Positions 25,610 through 33,465 of a DNA stretch of 33,597 bases are shown here, in pieces. Location: NCBI GenBank assembly GCA_029259845.1, contig JAJDEI010000154.1:1-33597 (forward strand). The letters are read 5' to 3'. Numbering within the stretch: position 1 is the first letter of the stretch; every line of letters starts with the position of its first letter. This DNA is from Planctomycetaceae bacterium (lineage in GTDB: Bacteria > Planctomycetota > Planctomycetia > Planctomycetales > Planctomycetaceae). The position numbers and the translations under genes are program-made. A model generated the notes under the pieces. It saw only the letters and a program-made list of their open reading frames with translations. It searched no databases and was not told the origin of the DNA.

Positions 25610-26842
25610 ATGGAGCAGAATGTGCTTTCCGTCGAACAAGCCATTGCCGCGATTCTTGCCGAGGTCGAGCCGCGATCGCCGGTTGATGTTGAGCTGGGCG
25701 ACGCGATTGGTCTGACCCTGACGGCGGACGTCGTGAGCGATGCCGACTCGCCACCGTTCGATAAATCGCAGATGGACGGATTCGCGGTGCGGAGTGCGGA
25801 TACGGGGGATTCAGCGCGGTCGCTCCAAGTCGTCGAGGAGGTGACCGCCGGACGTGTCCCGCAAGAGACGGTGCAGCCGGGCACAGCGACACGAATCATG
25901 ACCGGCGTGCGGCTGCCTGCTGGTGCCGATGCGGTGGTGCCGATCGAACAGTGCGACTTTACGGAAGGGAGCGACACCGTCATTGTCCGCTGCGGCGTGA
26001 CGAGCGGAACCTTCGTGATCCCCCGCGGACAGTCGATGTCCCAGGGGGAGACGGTCCTCCGTGCAGGGACACGGCTGTTCGCCCCGCAACTCGGGCTGCT
26101 GGCCGAATTGGGGCACGCGCAGGTGACCGTCCGACCGCGACCGATGGTGGGTGTTCTGGCGACTGGCGACGAATTGGTGCCGATTGGGCAAATCCCCGGC
26201 GAGGGACAGATCCGCAACTCGAACCAAACCATGCTGACTGCCCAAGCCTCCCAAGCGGGCGCGGCACCGCAACCGTTGGGCATCGCGCGGGATGAGCGGG
26301 AACACCTCAAGTCGAAGATATCAGAGGGATTGGAGTGCGACGTATTCTGCCTGTCGGGGGGCGTCTCGGCGGGGACGCGGGACCTCGTCCCGTCGGAGTT
26401 GCAGGCTGCCGGCGTGCGGGAGGTGTTTCACAAGGTGGAGATGAAACCCGGCAAGCCGATCTGGTTCGGCAAACTGGACGCCGCGCGGGCAGCGGACGGT
26501 CGGCCGCGCTGGATATTCGGGTTGCCCGGAAACCCCGTCAGCAGTATGGTTTGCTTCGAATTATTCGTCCGCACGGCCATCCGGCGGCTGACGGGCATCG
26601 CCCCCGCGACTCCTCAACCCATTCGAGCAAAACTCGTTGCCGAGCATCAAACTCGGGGAGACCGCCCCACGTTTTCCCCGGCCCGTCTGAAGCGGACGGA
26701 CACCGGAGCGGTCGTGCACCCGATCGACTGGCAAGGATCATTCGACCTGCGCGCCACAGCAGACGCCAACGCGATGATCCGATTCCCCGCCGGAGAACGG
26801 GTGTATGCCATCGGAGAACAGGTAACCGTCCACCAGTGGTGA
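25610..26842 (+). CDS. moeA: molybdopterin molybdenumtransferase
   Basis: MoeA inserts molybdate into adenylylated molybdopterin, the last step in making molybdenum cofactor. The 410-aa length is standard. Visible motifs are SDADSPPFDKSQMDGFAVRSADT (domain with the Asp/Lys/Gln substrate site), RIMTGVRLPAGADAVVPIEQ, VLATGDELVPIGQIPGEGQIRNSNQTML, CLSGGVSAGTRD, EMKPGKPIWFGKL and FGLPGNPVSSMVCFELF. The last third is the MoeA C-terminal beta domain. The ATG at 25610 (MEQNVLSVEQAIAAIL) is preferred over an upstream in-frame Met at 25580, which lies in the repeat arm. No other moa/mob gene is in the window. Confidence 0.95.
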   Translation: MEQNVLSVEQAIAAILAEVEPRSPVDVELGDAIGLTLTADVVSDADSPPFDKSQMDGFAVRSADTGDSARSLQVVEEVTAGRVPQETVQPGTATRIMTGVRLPAGADAVVPIEQCDFTEGSDTVIVRCGVTSGTFVIPRGQSMSQGETVLRAGTRLFAPQLGLLAELGHAQVTVRPRPMVGVLATGDELVPIGQIPGEGQIRNSNQTMLTAQASQAGAAPQPLGIARDEREHLKSKISEGLECDVFCLSGGVSAGTRDLVPSELQAAGVREVFHKVEMKPGKPIWFGKLDAARAADGRPRWIFGLPGNPVSSMVCFELFVRTAIRRLTGIAPATPQPIRAKLVAEHQTRGDRPTFSPARLKRTDTGAVVHPIDWQGSFDLRATADANAMIRFPAGERVYAIGEQVTVHQW

Positions 26843-26854
26843 TCTGTACAAGTG

Positions 26855-26866
26855 AGTCGTACGACT
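26855..26866. promoter_or_regulatory. 12-bp perfect palindrome upstream of the toxin-antitoxin pair
   Basis: AGTCGTACGACT is a perfect palindrome centred 43 bp before the antitoxin GTG. It lies in the 61-bp moeA-antitoxin gap and is well placed as an operator for autoregulation, which is common in such modules. Binding is inferred only. Confidence 0.4.
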
Positions 26867-26903
26867 GGTACGCTGGAGAGATGTCCATCGGGATGGTGCC
26901 ATC

Positions 26904-27488
26904 GTGAACGTCGACGAAAAACGTGAACGCTTGATTGAGGTCGCGGCGGCTCTGCTCGCAGATTCGGCTGGGCAGCGCATGCAAACAACGAACCTGAACA
27001 AGGCGCTGTTCTACGTTGACCTCGCTTGTCTCCGTGACTTCGGAGAAACATTGACGAAGAACTCGTACGTGGCGCTCGAAGAGGGTCCGGTCATCGCGAA
27101 ATACCAGCAACGCCTCGTTAAGGCACTCGAAGACGCTGGGTTCGCCGAGCAGGGAATCGACGGTCGATCGAAGCCGATCGTACTTCATTGCCGACCATCC
27201 AAGCGTTATGTGACCACCGCCACGGCCGAATCGATTGGCCGCGTGGCGAAGTGGTGTTCCGAGAAATCCGCGAAGGAAATTTCCGACATCTCACATCTAA
27301 ACCCCGGTTGGATCAATTCGTACGAAGAAGGCCTTGGCGGGGACGGGGGCGGCATGCCACTCCCCATCAACCTCTCCTTTGCCATGCAACAGATCATGGA
27401 CGACGATCCGTGGCTCGCGGCACCGCTGGACGAGGAGACGCTCGCGGCTCTGGCAGCAGCCGATCGGAACGCGGGACAAGAGTGGTAA
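26904..27488 (+). CDS. Panacea-domain (SocA/DUF4065-like) antitoxin
   Basis: This 194-aa protein has the Panacea-type core from about 25 to 125: TTNLNKALFYVDLACLRDFGETLTKNSYVALEEGPVIAKYQQRLVKALEDAGFAEQ. The LNK-LFY-D pattern and the xxGPVxxxYxxxL pattern are characteristic of SocA-like antitoxins, which neutralise widely varying toxins by direct binding. The second half (ESIGRVAKWCSEKSAKEISDISHLNPGWINSYEEG) has the 'S...SH....W..' pattern also typical of DUF4065. The only sensible start is the GTG at 26904, as no in-frame ATG lies upstream after moeA. Its stop overlaps the next gene's GTG by 7 nt, the tight antitoxin-toxin layout. Family likely; activity inferred. Confidence 0.75.
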   Translation: MNVDEKRERLIEVAAALLADSAGQRMQTTNLNKALFYVDLACLRDFGETLTKNSYVALEEGPVIAKYQQRLVKALEDAGFAEQGIDGRSKPIVLHCRPSKRYVTTATAESIGRVAKWCSEKSAKEISDISHLNPGWINSYEEGLGGDGGGMPLPINLSFAMQQIMDDDPWLAAPLDEETLAALAAADRNAGQEW

Positions 27489-27862
27489 AGTATCGGCCTG
27501 AAGACGGCAAATGGATAGTCCTCGCGCAAGCGGAATTACTGCTCCAATTGCAGAAACAGATGACGCCGGAGGCGTACGGTGAGCAGAAGCAGGCACTCAA
27601 GGAGTTTCTGTGCAGCTACTTTTCGGCGACGACCTGTGATCGCCAGCAAGGCAACAGCATCTCACCGGTGGCAGCGACTGGCGCAGGCGGCAAGGTTCTC
27701 AAAGTGCGATGGGGCCTTCCCGGACAAGGAAAAAGTGGGGGGCTGCGACTCGTCATCGTCGCGTACTGTGATGAGCGGCGAGTCGTGATCGCCCAGGCAT
27801 CCCTCAGAAAAGACGGACTCTCCGACGAACAGATCGAAGCCTCTGTGAAGAAGCTCCCCTAG
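27482..27862 (+). CDS. RelE/HigB-like toxin candidate paired with the Panacea protein
   Basis: This is a 126-aa protein starting at GTG 27482 (VVKYRPEDGKW). The second half (GGKVLKVRWGLPGQGKSGGLRLVIVAYCDERRVVIAQASLRKDGLSDEQIEASVKKL) follows the HigB/RelE pattern: a 'K-RW...GKGKSGGxRV' strand-turn-strand, then a hydrophobic strand and a 'K..LS..E...' helix. RelE-fold toxins are ribosome-dependent mRNA interferases; catalytic residues vary and cannot be assigned here. The N-terminal helix region (LLLQLQKQMTPEAYGEQKQALKEFL) is longer than usual. The 7-nt overlap with the preceding antitoxin gene supports co-expression. Alternative: an unrelated protein that happens to resemble RelE. Confidence 0.58.
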   Translation: MVKYRPEDGKWIVLAQAELLLQLQKQMTPEAYGEQKQALKEFLCSYFSATTCDRQQGNSISPVAATGAGGKVLKVRWGLPGQGKSGGLRLVIVAYCDERRVVIAQASLRKDGLSDEQIEASVKKLP

Positions 27863-27898
27863 CTTGCACATGATGAGAACGATCGTTGCCACGACTGG

Positions 27899-29773
27899 AT
27901 GGACCCAATGGCAGAATCAGGACTTTTCGAAGCGCCAACGTCGTTGAAACGAAAACACCGCCCATCGCGATCGACCGTCAAGTCGGAGCGGTCGGTGCAG
28001 GAGATCATCTCGGTGGGACGGGCCGCGCCGGCGGTCAGCCGGGGGGCGTGGGGGCTGTCGCTGTTGTCAGCCGCGCTGGGCTGGGCCATGTTCACGCCGC
28101 TCGATTGGAGATGGCTCGGTTGGGTGGCGCTGGTACCGGTGCTGCTGTTGTGCCGGATTCGTCGTAAGACGAGGTGGATGTATACCGCTCTCGCCGTCAC
28201 CAGCTTTGCCGGTTCGCTGGCCATGTTGCAATGGATGCGGCTGGGCGATCCGGCGATGTACCTGGCTTGGGCCGCGCTGTCGGCCTATGTGGCCCTGTAC
28301 CTGCCGGTGTTCATCGGGCTGACGAGGGTCGCCGTGCATCGGGTCGGCGTGCCGCTGATGCTGGCCGCCCCGGTCGTCTGGACCGGATTGGAGTTCCTGC
28401 GGGCCCATTTGATGACCGGATTCCCCTGGTACTTCCTCGGCCACTCGCAGCACCATTGGGCCGAATTGATTCAAATCAGCGATGTGCTGGGCGCCTACGG
28501 GGTCAGTTTCGTCATCATGCTGACATCCGCCTGTATGGCGGGCATGGTCCCGACAAGGTTCCTCACACGCTGCCGGCTGCTGCCGAGCGCGGAACAACAT
28601 CAGCCGGAGCGTTATGTCGTCCCCATTGCAAGGCAGCGGTGGCATGTGGCCGCGTGTCTGGTCGTGTTGGCGGCGACGCTGACTTACGGGTACGTCCGTC
28701 GGGGACAGGCGTCCTTCGAGGCGGGTCCCCGTGTGGCACTGATTCAGGGGAACTTTCCGACGTCGGTCAAGCACGACCCCCAGCAGTGGAACGACGTGTT
28801 CCGCATGCACCGCTACCTCACCGGACAGGCCGTCCCGCATCAGCCGGATTTGATCGTCTGGCCGGAGACGATGTTTCGCTGGCCGCTGTTCCAGCACGAC
28901 CCGGACATGACGGACGAACAGCTTTCCGCCGCCCATCCGCGCGTCACCCTCCAGGCGTGGAAAGACCGCGGCGTCCCTGACGAGCTGCTTAATCTGGCTG
29001 AAGAAGCCAATGCGACCGCGATCATCGGTCTCGATTCGTTTGAGGCGACCGGCGATTCGGTCGGGCACTACAACTCAGCCGCGCTCGTCATCCCCGAACA
29101 GGGCATCACAGCGCGTTACGACAAGATTCATCGGGTGCCGTTCGGCGAGTATATCCCGCTGCGGGACGAGTTGCCGTGGCTCAAGAAGCTGACACCCTTT
29201 GGCGACGACTTCGGCATCGATGCGGGTCAAGCGATTCGTATCTTCGACGATGGACGATGGCGATACGCCCCGCTGATTTGCTTCGAGGACACGGTGCCCC
29301 AACTTGTGCGGCAGGTCATCGAGGTTTCGGAACAACAAGGCCAACCGGCGGACGTGATCGTCAACCAAACCAACGACGGTTGGTTCCACGGATCGAGCGA
29401 ACTGGACCAGCACCTGATCACGGCCCGCTTCCGCTGCATCGAGACTCGCACGCCAATGGTGCGGGCGGTCAACGGGGGCATCTCCGCCATCATTGACGGC
29501 GACGGACTGGTCGTCGAGCCGGAGACGTTCATCGACCTCGACGGGCTGGCGGAAGGAACTCCCCGGAAATCCATCCGCGATCCAAACACCGGACGGTTCC
29601 ACAAGCAACTCAACTGCGCCCTGATCAGCACCGTCCCGCTCGATCCGCGCAGCAGCCTGTACGTCCGCTGGGGCGACTGGTTCGCATCGATCTGTGCCGC
29701 CTGCTGCCTGTGCCTGCTCGTCGCCGGACTCGCCCTCAAGCCAAAACCGATCATCGAGCTAAACCAAACGTAA
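27899..29773 (+). CDS. lnt: apolipoprotein N-acyltransferase
   Basis: Lnt adds the third acyl chain to the N-terminal Cys of lipoproteins in the inner membrane. The 624-aa protein has a hydrophilic ~45-residue N-terminal tail, then six or so helices (from WGLSLLSAALGWAMF to SFVIMLTSACMAGMV, plus VAACLVVLAATLTYGYV) and a nitrilase domain. The catalytic triad is visible: Glu323 in VWPETMFRW, Lys409 in YDKIHRVPFGEYIPL and Cys461 in ICFEDT. The Lys-to-Cys spacing of 52 equals that of E. coli Lnt; Glu-to-Lys is longer by 18. The end has a further helix (FASICAACCLCLLVAGLAL). It fits a diderm envelope with lipoproteins such as the TolC-like protein at 1017. Confidence 0.95.
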   Translation: MDPMAESGLFEAPTSLKRKHRPSRSTVKSERSVQEIISVGRAAPAVSRGAWGLSLLSAALGWAMFTPLDWRWLGWVALVPVLLLCRIRRKTRWMYTALAVTSFAGSLAMLQWMRLGDPAMYLAWAALSAYVALYLPVFIGLTRVAVHRVGVPLMLAAPVVWTGLEFLRAHLMTGFPWYFLGHSQHHWAELIQISDVLGAYGVSFVIMLTSACMAGMVPTRFLTRCRLLPSAEQHQPERYVVPIARQRWHVAACLVVLAATLTYGYVRRGQASFEAGPRVALIQGNFPTSVKHDPQQWNDVFRMHRYLTGQAVPHQPDLIVWPETMFRWPLFQHDPDMTDEQLSAAHPRVTLQAWKDRGVPDELLNLAEEANATAIIGLDSFEATGDSVGHYNSAALVIPEQGITARYDKIHRVPFGEYIPLRDELPWLKKLTPFGDDFGIDAGQAIRIFDDGRWRYAPLICFEDTVPQLVRQVIEVSEQQGQPADVIVNQTNDGWFHGSSELDQHLITARFRCIETRTPMVRAVNGGISAIIDGDGLVVEPETFIDLDGLAEGTPRKSIRDPNTGRFHKQLNCALISTVPLDPRSSLYVRWGDWFASICAACCLCLLVAGLALKPKPIIELNQT

Positions 29774-30050
29774 CGTGCTGATCATCCCCCCCCTCCAAGG
29801 AAGAACCTTCCAAGACGGACTCCTCCTAAACCAGTCTCAGAACAAAACTCTTGACAATAACTCCCCCAAGGTGTTCTTCATTCGAGATTGCTCTGTGGAT
29901 GCCTCGGAAGAGCGGGGCCGAAGTGCGACTAATCACCGTCTCTACGATCGAACAACTGTGGAGAGAGTCATTCACTCATAGATCGTCTGACGAAAACAGA
30001 ATACGCCTCATCGTTTTGCACCCTCCCGCCACTGCTTGTGGTTAAATGGG

Positions 30051-30097
30051 GTCGACATGTGAATCGTGTCCCTGTCGACGGCGATTTGTGCTAGAAT
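30051..30097 (+). promoter_or_regulatory. inverted repeat and -10-like box upstream of the DUF1611 gene
   Basis: GTCGACA (30051-30057) and TGTCGAC (30073-30079) form a perfect 7-bp inverted repeat, and TAGAAT (30092-30097) follows as a possible -10 element with no good -35. It may be an operator. The rest of the 423-bp spacer 29774-30196 is AT-richer than its surroundings and shows no gene. Confidence 0.35.
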
Positions 30098-30196
30098 CCG
30101 TTCCATCGCATCTTAGCGGGGACTACTCGTTGACATTCGGCCAATTTCGGTCGGCACGATCTCGTCGCCTCCTCTGAGCCAACTCGAGGAGTGACA

Positions 30197-31393
30197 ATGT
30201 CCCCATCCCCATCCCCGTATCCCGTCGTGGCGCGCGCGCTTTCAGCCGATCAGGACCATTTCGCAAGAAATGCTGCTTCGCTGCAACGAAGTGGTTGTGA
30301 GCAGGAGCGAGTTGCAACCGCAGTCGTCTATTGCGAAGCGAACTTCGGCGCGATCGATGGCAAGACCGCCAACGGTCTTGTCCGTCACTCGGAGAAGTAC
30401 GATATCCTCGCTGTGATCGACAGCCAGCAGGCTGGTCTTGATGCCGGTGTGGTGCTTGGTGAGGCCCCGAAGGACATTCCCGTCTGCCGCGATCTCGCCG
30501 ACGCACTGACCCACATTGGAGAAGTCCCCGACTGGTTCATCTTTGGAATGGCTCCCGCGAGTGGCATGTTGTCGTCGCGCGAGCGCGGACTCGTGCTGGA
30601 GGCGATTGATCTCGGGATGAACGTCGTGAATGGTCTCCATGAATTCTTGAATGACGACCCGGTGTTCATCGCAGCGAGCGCCGCGAAGAATGTGGAAATC
30701 CTCGACGTCCGCAAGCCGCGCGCGAAGAAGGATCTGCGGTTGTTCAGCGGTCGCATCGCCGAGGTCACCTGCCCCCGCATCGCCGTTCTTGGGACGGATT
30801 GCGCGATCGGCAAACGCACCACGGCCAACATCCTGACTCGGGCCCTCAACGATCGTGGGATAAAAGCGGTGATGGTCGGCACAGGCCAGACCGGATTGAT
30901 CCAAGGAGCCCGTTACGGCGTCGCACTGGATGCCATCCCGTCCCAGTTCTGCTCGGGTGAAATGGAAGCCGCCGTCGTTGAAGCGTTCGAAGGTGAGAAC
31001 CCCGATGTGATCATCATCGAAGGACAAGGCGCGCTGAGCCACCCGGCCTACTCGACGTCGTCCTTCATCCTGCGAGGCAGTTGCCCCGACGGCGTTGTCT
31101 TACAACACGCACCAGGACGGACCACTCGCTGCGACTTCGATCAAATGGCGATGCCGACGCCTGATACTGAGATCAATTTGATCCAAACCTTCGCGGACAC
31201 GAAAGTCATCGGCCTCACGCTCAACCACGAGAACATGACCGATGTTGAGGTCGATGTGGCCATTACGCTTTATGAGTGCGAACTCGGCATCCCGACCACG
31301 GATGCGCTGTCCGGCCCACCCGAGCGCCTGGTGGAGATGGTCATGAAGGCATTTCCAAAGCTTGAGGAGAAGCTGATCGCGGTCGCACGATGA
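30197..31393 (+). CDS. DUF1611 / DgcN-like P-loop protein
   Basis: This 398-aa cytoplasmic protein starts at ATG 30197 with a strong GAGGAG SD (30186-30191). The N-terminal half is Rossmann-like (GLVRHSEKYDILAVIDSQQAGLDAGVVLG). The C-terminal half has a P-loop-like VLGTDCAIGKRTTANIL (about 197-213), then GTGQTGLIQGARYGVALDAIPSQFCSGEMEAAV and DVIIIEGQGALSHPAYS, all hallmarks of DUF1611. Characterised relatives (DgcN) act on D-glutamate as N-acyltransferases in catabolism; whether this one does is unknown. Its stop overlaps the racemase start (ATGA at 31390-31393), so the two are coupled and probably act on the same amino acid. Confidence 0.82.
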   Translation: MSPSPSPYPVVARALSADQDHFARNAASLQRSGCEQERVATAVVYCEANFGAIDGKTANGLVRHSEKYDILAVIDSQQAGLDAGVVLGEAPKDIPVCRDLADALTHIGEVPDWFIFGMAPASGMLSSRERGLVLEAIDLGMNVVNGLHEFLNDDPVFIAASAAKNVEILDVRKPRAKKDLRLFSGRIAEVTCPRIAVLGTDCAIGKRTTANILTRALNDRGIKAVMVGTGQTGLIQGARYGVALDAIPSQFCSGEMEAAVVEAFEGENPDVIIIEGQGALSHPAYSTSSFILRGSCPDGVVLQHAPGRTTRCDFDQMAMPTPDTEINLIQTFADTKVIGLTLNHENMTDVEVDVAITLYECELGIPTTDALSGPPERLVEMVMKAFPKLEEKLIAVAR

Positions 31394-32484
31394 GCGCTCC
31401 GCGACTGGAGATCAACCTTGGCAAGGTCCGTCACAACGCCCGAACGCTGGTCGAACGACTGGCGGATCGCGGCATCTCGGTTACGGGTATCACAAAGGCG
31501 ACACTTGGCTCGCCCGAGATTGCCGGCGTCTTGCTCCAGGCGGGCGTGAGCGGGCTGGGAGACTCTCGTATCGAGAACATCGAAGCGATGCGTCGGGCGG
31601 GAGTGCTGGCCCCCATGACGCTCATCCGCTCTCCTATGCTCAGTCAAGTCGAACGGGTGGTCACGCATGTCGACATCAGCTTCAACACGGAGCTGGACGT
31701 CATCAGAAGGCTCTCGTCCGTTGCGCGGGCGTCAGGGCGGACGCACGGGATCGTGCTGATGGTCGAGTTGGGAGACCTCCGCGAAGGCATCATGCCTGAT
31801 GACGTCGAGCACACGGTCTGTGAGACGCTTGGCCTTCCGAATATCACGTTCAAGGGAATCGGCACCAACCTTGCCTGCCGCAGCGGTGTATCCCCAGACG
31901 CCAGGAATATGGCTGAGCTATCTGCGCTCGCGGGCGCGATCGAATCGACATTTGGGCTGACCATTGAGATCGTGTCCGGTGGGAATTCTGCGAACCTTCC
32001 ATGGGCGCTCAGCGGCGTGGAGACCGGGCGGATCAACGATCTTCGCCTGGGGGAATCGATCCTGCTCGGCTGCGAGCCCCTGCATCGCCAACCGATCAAC
32101 GGGTTGCACACCGACGCCATCACCCTAGTGGCGGAGGTGATCGAATCGAAGGTCAAACCGACGCAGCCATGGGGAGAGATCGCTCAGAATGCCTTCAGAG
32201 AGCCGCCGCCCAGTTCAGACCGTGGCGGTATTTCTCAGACGATCCTCGCCATCGGACGCCAAGACATCGACCCGAGTGGCGTCCAAGCGCCGCCAGGCAT
32301 GGAGATCCTTGGGGCGAGCAGCGACCATTTGATCATCGACTCAGGTCACGAACGTATGAATGTTGGTGACGAGGTCACGTTTCAACTCAACTATAGTGCG
32401 CTGGTTCGTACGATGACGTCTCCCTTTGTTGTCAAGGCCGTCATGCCTGAGCGCCGGGTGCCACGGGTGGTGGTGGCGGGTTAG
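31390..32484 (+). CDS. PLP-dependent alanine/ornithine-racemase-like protein
   Basis: This 364-aa protein has the alanine-racemase N-terminal barrel. MSAPRLEINLGKVRHNARTLVERLADRGISVTGITKATLGSPEIAGVLLQAGVSGLGDSRIENI contains the PLP Lys36 (in GITKATLG), with the barrel continuing through VELGDLREGIMPDD, FKGIGTNLACRSG and IEIVSGGNSANLPWA to RLGESILLGCEPLH. It resembles the ornithine/YhfX-type group rather than Alr. The typical beta-domain end is present (ILAIGRQDIDPSG... HLIIDSGHERMNVGDEVTFQLNYSALVRTMTSPFV). It is translationally coupled to the DUF1611 gene. A pathway that racemises an amino acid and then acylates or ligates one enantiomer is plausible; the substrate is open. Confidence 0.85.
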   Translation: MSAPRLEINLGKVRHNARTLVERLADRGISVTGITKATLGSPEIAGVLLQAGVSGLGDSRIENIEAMRRAGVLAPMTLIRSPMLSQVERVVTHVDISFNTELDVIRRLSSVARASGRTHGIVLMVELGDLREGIMPDDVEHTVCETLGLPNITFKGIGTNLACRSGVSPDARNMAELSALAGAIESTFGLTIEIVSGGNSANLPWALSGVETGRINDLRLGESILLGCEPLHRQPINGLHTDAITLVAEVIESKVKPTQPWGEIAQNAFREPPPSSDRGGISQTILAIGRQDIDPSGVQAPPGMEILGASSDHLIIDSGHERMNVGDEVTFQLNYSALVRTMTSPFVVKAVMPERRVPRVVVAG

Positions 32485-32526
32485 CTTGTAGGAGCTACTG
32501 CTGTCCGTGGCGATCGCCGAGGGTGC

Positions 32527-32704
32527 CACTGGCCGGCTTGCCCGCCAGTGCAATCAGATCGGTTGCCACTGAGATGAACGTCGTCCGCCAGTGTGAAGGT
32601 GGGTCGCACTGGTCGGCTTGCCCGCCAGTATGAAGTTGGGTGCCACTGGTCGGCTTGCCCGCCAGTGCGAAGTTGGGTGGCACTGGTCGGCTTGTCCGCC
32701 AGTG
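32527..32704 (+). repeat. five tandem REP-like palindromes upstream of the transposase
   Basis: The 24-nt unit CACTGGTCGGCTTGCCCGCC + AGTG occurs at 32527-32550, 32607-32630, 32644-32667 and 32681-32704 with one or two changes each. A degenerate, longer version lies at 32567-32594. The starts are 40, 40, 37 and 37 bp apart. Each unit is itself an imperfect palindrome (CACTGG...CCAGTG) able to form a hairpin. The spacers share (T/C)GAAGTTGGGTG. The array fills the gap between the racemase and the transposase and fits the REP sequences that associate with RAYT proteins. Confidence 0.8.
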
Positions 32705-32728
32705 CGACGGCGGATACGCTCGGACCTC

Positions 32729-33307
32729 ATGACCGGGCATCGCAAACGTGTGAAGCACTTTCACGAACCGGGTGATCTGCACGAGTTGACGTTCTCGTGC
32801 TACCGGCAAATGAAGCTGCTCTCCAACGACCACTGGCGAACGATGTTGGCCGAGTCGATCGACCGGGCCATCGAACGCTGCCGCTTTCGGTTGGTCGCGT
32901 TTGTGTTCATGCCGGAGCACGTGCATCTGCTGGTGGATCCGCTGGAGCCGCAGCCGCAACTGGACCGGCTGCTGTTCGGAATCAAACGTCCCTTCTCCTT
33001 CCGCATCAAGAAGCTCTTGGAGTCGACCGGCAGTCCACTGCAGGGTAAACTCACAATCCGCGAACGTCCGGGCAAAACGGCCTTTCGCTTTTGGCAAGAG
33101 GGTCCCGGCTACGATCGCAATCTGTCCACCGAAAGGGCCGTGCTCGCAGCGATTGATTACATTCATCTCAACCCGGTCCGCCGTGGCTTGGTGGATCAGG
33201 CCCGTCTGTGGAAATGGTCGAGCTGTCGCTGGTACGAACAGGACGGCCAATTCCACGACGATGCCTTGCCGACAATTCACGGCTTACGGGACGGGTTCTT
33301 CGTGTAA
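32729..33307 (+). CDS. REP-associated tyrosine transposase (RAYT, IS200/Y1 family)
   Basis: This 192-aa HUH-type single-strand transposase is a domesticated relative of IS200 TnpA. It has the HUH metal motif MPEHVHLLV (His64, His66), CYRQMKLLSN upstream, FWQEGPGYDRNL, and the typical YIHLNPVRRGLV near residues 144-155, with Tyr128 and Tyr144 as candidate nucleophiles. RAYTs mobilise or process the REP hairpins that flank them; here five REP-like units precede it and one inverted unit follows, which is the expected REPtron layout. The ATG at 32729 (MTGHRKRVKHFHEPGDLHELTF) is chosen because the open frame further upstream only translates the repeats. Confidence 0.92.
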   Translation: MTGHRKRVKHFHEPGDLHELTFSCYRQMKLLSNDHWRTMLAESIDRAIERCRFRLVAFVFMPEHVHLLVDPLEPQPQLDRLLFGIKRPFSFRIKKLLESTGSPLQGKLTIRERPGKTAFRFWQEGPGYDRNLSTERAVLAAIDYIHLNPVRRGLVDQARLWKWSSCRWYEQDGQFHDDALPTIHGLRDGFFV

Positions 33308-33327
33308 CGATGCCCCTCAAGCGTCCG

Positions 33328-33351
33328 CACTGGCGGACAAGCCGACCAGTG
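33328..33351 (-). repeat. inverted REP-like palindrome downstream of the transposase
   Basis: These 24 nt are the exact reverse complement of the unit at 32681-32704, 20 bp after the transposase stop. A further half unit (CACCAGTGGCACCC) is visible at 33404-33417. Together with the upstream array it brackets the transposase with units in opposite orientation. Confidence 0.8.
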
Positions 33352-33465
33352 GCACCCTTTCTGTCAGCCCCGACGAATCGAACCCACAAGCTGATCCGTC
33401 ATTTCACCAGTGGCACCCGGCGGATATCGAAGACAACGTCGGCGAGCCATAACCACCCGCGTCCG

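Noticed and set aside
32527..32704. regular repeats read as a CRISPR array
   Set aside because: The spacers are 13-16 nt and similar to each other, the units are palindromic, no cas gene is present, and a RAYT gene follows.
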